A stretch of DNA of 64,000 nt from Mangrovimicrobium sp048323675 (GTDB lineage: Bacteria; Pseudomonadota; Gammaproteobacteria; Pseudomonadales; Halieaceae): positions 320,161 through 384,160 of the forward strand of contig NZ_JBLWFK010000006.1 in the NCBI RefSeq assembly GCF_048323675.1, read 5' to 3'. This document shows, piece after piece, positions 61,669-64,000 of this stretch (position 1 is the first letter of the stretch; the number at the start of each line of letters is the position of its first letter). The position numbers and the translations under genes are program-made. The notes beneath the pieces are model-generated. The model had not been told where the DNA came from. It did not search any database and saw only the letters and a list, made by a program, of their open reading frames with translations.

Positions 61669-62460
61669 ATGGGCAAAGTCACCGTCAGTACCCTGAAGAA
61701 CATGAAAGCCTCAGGGGAAAAGTTTGTCTGCATCACGGCCTATGACGCCACCTTCGCCCGCCTGATCGGCGCGGCCGGGGCTGAAACCATCCTGGTCGGC
61801 GACTCCCTCGGCAACGTGGTCCAGGGCCACGACAGCACGATCCCCGTGACCATCGAGCACATGGCCTACCACACCGAGTGCGTGTCGCGCGCCGCGGTCG
61901 ATTCGCTGGTCATCGCCGACCTGCCCTTCATGACCTATACCACCCCCGAGCAGACCATGGTCAACGCCACCCGCCTGATGCAGGCCGGGGCGCAGATGGT
62001 CAAGATGGAAGGCGGCGTGTGGCTGTCCGACAGTATCAGCATGCTGGTCGAGCGCGGCATCCCGGTCTGCGCCCACCTCGGCCTGACCCCCCAGTCGGTC
62101 AACGTCTTCGGCGGCTACCGGGTACAAGGCCGCACGCCCAAGGGCGCCAAGTCGATTCTCGCCGACGCGGTGGAAATCCAGGATGCCGGCGCCAGCCTGC
62201 TGGTGCTCGAATGCATCCCCCAGGATCTCGCCGCGGACATCAGCACCAAACTGGACATCCCGGTGATCGGAATCGGCGCCGGCCCGGGCACCGACGCCCA
62301 GGTCCTGGTAATGCACGACCTGCTCGGCCTGTCCGACCACACCCCTCGCTTCGTGCAGAACTTCATGGTCGGCCAGGATTCCGTGCAGTCGGCCATCAAA
62401 GCCTTCGTCGATGCCGTCAAGTCAGGCGAATACCCGCGCGACGAGCACAGCTACACGTAA
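61669..62460 (+). CDS. panB: 3-methyl-2-oxobutanoate hydroxymethyltransferase
   Basis: 263 aa, first step of pantothenate synthesis from ketoisovalerate. ITAYDATFARLIGAAG, VGDSLGNVVQGHDST (Mg-binding Asp), VKMEGG and GIGAGPGTDAQVLV. Starts 13 bp after the kinase. A weak hairpin follows. Confidence 0.96.
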   Translation: MGKVTVSTLKNMKASGEKFVCITAYDATFARLIGAAGAETILVGDSLGNVVQGHDSTIPVTIEHMAYHTECVSRAAVDSLVIADLPFMTYTTPEQTMVNATRLMQAGAQMVKMEGGVWLSDSISMLVERGIPVCAHLGLTPQSVNVFGGYRVQGRTPKGAKSILADAVEIQDAGASLLVLECIPQDLAADISTKLDIPVIGIGAGPGTDAQVLVMHDLLGLSDHTPRFVQNFMVGQDSVQSAIKAFVDAVKSGEYPRDEHSYT

Positions 62461-62492
62461 GCAAGTACTCACACACTGGAATTCCCCCAGAG

Positions 62493-62526
62493 CCCGTCCG
62501 GCGCCCTGGGCGGGTAACACTTTTGT
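62493..62526 (+). terminator. weak terminator after panB
   Basis: CCCGTCC (62493-62499) pairs with GGGCGGG (62508-62514) with one G-U pair, followed by TAACACTTTTGTT. Confidence 0.4.
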
Positions 62527-62562
62527 TGCAATTAGCACGCCCAGACCCTCGCCACACTGACT

Positions 62563-62595
62563 TTTGTTACAGGCAGCGCTTCCATAGGTAACAAA
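62563..62595 (+). promoter_or_regulatory. inverted repeat in panB-panC gap
   Basis: TTTGTTAC (62563-62570) and GTAACAAA (62588-62595), perfect complements 17 bp apart. The right arm with its preceding G gives GGTAACAAA, identical to a 9-mer in the crcZ upstream region. The 287-bp gap (62461-62747) otherwise holds the panC promoter and no gene. Confidence 0.5.
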
Positions 62596-62747
62596 GAGTG
62601 TGAATTATTCATAAAATGCTATTGCCCGTAGTTGGGGCATGGTGCATACTCCCCCTCCCGCCGAAAGCACTGTTTTGGGCAGGGTTACTCAACCACCGTG
62701 AACATGGGTTTAGCGTCACCATTTCATCCCCAGGGGAGAAGGTAGAT

Positions 62748-63632
62748 ATGCGAACTTGCACTTCCAGCAGCCAGTTACAGGCCGCTTTGCAACGTGCCCG
62801 CAGTGAAGGCCAAAGCATCGGTTTCGTTCCCACCATGGGCAACCTGCACGAAGGCCATCTCGACCTCGTGCGCAAGGCCCGCGGCCTTTGCGATGTCGTC
62901 GTCGTTTCAATCTTCGTCAACCCGCTGCAATTCGGGCCCAACGAAGACTTCGATTCGTACCCGCGCACCCTCACCGCCGACAAGGAGAAGTTGTTCGCCG
63001 AAGGCGTGCAGTTCCTCTACGCGCCCGGTGTGGAAGACGTCTACCCGGATGGCATGGAAGCGCAGACCGTGGTCAGCGTTCCCGACCTCGGCGACACCCT
63101 CTGTGGCGCCAGCCGCCCGGGCCATTTCGATGGCGTGACCACGGTGGTCAACAAGCTGCTCAACCTGGTGCGTCCGGACGCCGCCATCTTCGGCGAGAAG
63201 GACTTCCAACAGCTCTCCATCGTGCGCAAGATGGTCAGGGACCTGTGCATTCCGGTGCAGATTGTCGGTGTCGCGACCACCCGCGACGAGGACGGCCTGG
63301 CCAAGAGTTCGCGCAACGGCTACCTGAGCAAGCAGGAACGGCGCGTCGCCCCCCTGCTCCACCAGACGCTGGCCAACTGCCGCGACGCCATTGCCTGCGG
63401 TTTCGACAACTTCCTGCAACTGGAATCCCACGCCCGGATGAACCTGCTGAAAGCGGGCTTCGAACCGGACTACTTCGCCATTCGCGACGCCCGCACCCTG
63501 CGGCCGGTCACCGACGCAACCGAGGAGGTGGCCATCCTGGTCGCCGCCCGGCTCGGCAAGACCCGCCTGATCGACAATGTGCGGCTGTCGCTGAACCCGG
63601 TATCCGACTGGGGCATGCTGGCTGACGGGTGA
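62748..63632 (+). CDS. panC: pantothenate synthetase
   Basis: 294 aa. ATP-dependent joining of pantoate and beta-alanine. GFVPTMGNLHEGHLDLV (HIGH-like), NPLQFGPNEDF, GEKDFQQLSIVRKMV and DGLAKSSRNGYL (KMSKS-like). GGGGAGAAGG upstream of the ATG. Unlike the usual tight panBC operon, 287 bp separate it from panB. Confidence 0.96.
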   Translation: MRTCTSSSQLQAALQRARSEGQSIGFVPTMGNLHEGHLDLVRKARGLCDVVVVSIFVNPLQFGPNEDFDSYPRTLTADKEKLFAEGVQFLYAPGVEDVYPDGMEAQTVVSVPDLGDTLCGASRPGHFDGVTTVVNKLLNLVRPDAAIFGEKDFQQLSIVRKMVRDLCIPVQIVGVATTRDEDGLAKSSRNGYLSKQERRVAPLLHQTLANCRDAIACGFDNFLQLESHARMNLLKAGFEPDYFAIRDARTLRPVTDATEEVAILVAARLGKTRLIDNVRLSLNPVSDWGMLADG

Positions 63633-63651
63633 GTTGAACTCACCCGTTTTT
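63626..63651 (+). terminator. intrinsic terminator of panC
   Basis: CGGGTGAGTT - G - AACTCACCCG, a perfect 10-bp stem that includes the stop codon, followed by TTTTT. Confidence 0.92.
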
Positions 63652-63911
63652 CCGCAACGTACTTCTTCAATCCCCTATTATCCAACTCACTACTGGCGTA
63701 GCGCTTGGCCGTCAAGTATGGCCCGGCATGGTGCCGCTTGTAGTGCGTAGCTCTGCTTGCCGAGCGCGAAACGGGAGGGGAGGCTCGGATCAATATCGCC
63801 GAACCCCACGAAAGAAAAAGCCCACCAGCACAAACCCGGCAAGTGCTTGAATTGCAGACCTCGCTCCGTATCATCGTCACTCCACCACCGACGATTTAGG
63901 GATCGATAACA

Positions 63912-64000
63912 ATGCATGAATTCCCCGTCCACCCGGTCCCCGCGAACTTCAGCGACGCCCATATCAACGCGGACCAGTACCGGGACCTGTATCGCCGCTC
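63912..64000 (+). CDS. acs: acetyl-CoA synthetase, N-terminal fragment
   Basis: The frame starting at ATG 63912 reads MHEFPVHPVPANFSDAHINA, then DQYRDLYRRS, and runs off the window. The INADQYRDLYRRS segment matches the start of acetyl-CoA synthetases (VDEATYQxMYxxS type). acs is in the corresponding neighbourhood of Pseudomonas. Upstream 63652-63911 is non-coding apart from a CGGCA-TGG-TGCCG hairpin. Confidence 0.6.
   Translation, partial: MHEFPVHPVPANFSDAHINADQYRDLYRR

Noticed and set aside
62600..62747. Sigma54 promoter before panC
   Set aside because: Searched by eye for GG-N10-GC; TTGGGGCATGGTGC has only 8 nt between the pairs. The palindrome alone does not prove CbrB control.
63690..63962. 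- strand open frames between panC and acs
   Set aside because: No family resemblance, no ribosome site, and overlap with the acs start; treated as promoter region.

Overview
This is a high-GC, gene-dense stretch of a gammaproteobacterial chromosome. The order dksA - gluQ - cbrX - cbrA - cbrB - [sRNA] - pcnB - folK - (nucleoside kinase) - panB - panC - acs is the order known from Pseudomonas. A PPi-dependent phosphofructokinase, an SOS-controlled chromosomal integron, a Pil-Chp chemosensory cluster and a lipid A phosphoethanolamine transferase suggest a free-living, probably marine relative (Cellvibrionales/Halieaceae-like). That placement is inference from gene content; there is no rRNA in the window.

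Layout. 0-8.3 kb: housekeeping and envelope genes (SDR, thiopurine methyltransferase, YaiI, a small phosphatase, EptA, several small membrane proteins, GNAT, and a Pit phosphate transporter with its DUF47 partner). 8.3-12.7 kb: a compact chromosomal integron. The integrase intI is on the + strand; attI and six cassettes lie on the - strand (116-aa membrane protein; BrnT/BrnA toxin-antitoxin; cold-shock protein; TspO; 129-aa unknown; DUF2938 membrane protein), each followed by a recognisable attC. intI has a textbook LexA box, and so does the next gene, dnaE2 (translesion polymerase), whose box almost touches its start codon. 15.9-21.3 kb: a secreted unknown, a GNAT, a small membrane protein, a heparanase-like GH79 enzyme behind an AGGAGC hexamer array, and a VOC protein divergent from an XRE-cupin regulator with two phased palindromes between them, then an esterase. 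21.3-28.4 kb: a tightly overlapping seven-gene LPS core / O-antigen type operon. 28.4-33.4 kb: argG, pyrC, rnt and a TonB-like envelope protein, with strongly structured intergenic inverted repeats. 33.7-43.0 kb: the Pil-Chp chemosensory system (PilG-like regulator, PilI, PilJ, a 1869-aa ChpA/PilL and a CheW-like protein). 43.0-52.3 kb: an RND/MMPL exporter with small partners, mpl, PPi-phosphofructokinase next to inorganic pyrophosphatase, an M15 peptidase and sfsA. 52.5-64 kb: the Pseudomonas-like dksA to panC block.

Two systems stand out. First, the integron: cassette ends can be checked by eye because the 5' end of each cassette is complementary to the R'' box of its own attC, and this holds strongly for cassettes 1-4 and weakly for 5-6. 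Second, the 523-bp gap between cbrB and pcnB holds what looks like a CrcZ-type small RNA: a sigma54 -24/-12 promoter, GTTAC/GTAAC half-sites upstream, four perfect (AAN)n Hfq-type A-rich motifs, and a terminator hairpin. This would place a Cbr-CrcZ carbon catabolite repression relay in an organism that is probably not Pseudomonas.

Signs of transfer are confined mainly to the integron array, which is visibly more AT-rich than its surroundings. No tRNA, rRNA, insertion sequence, prophage or CRISPR was found.
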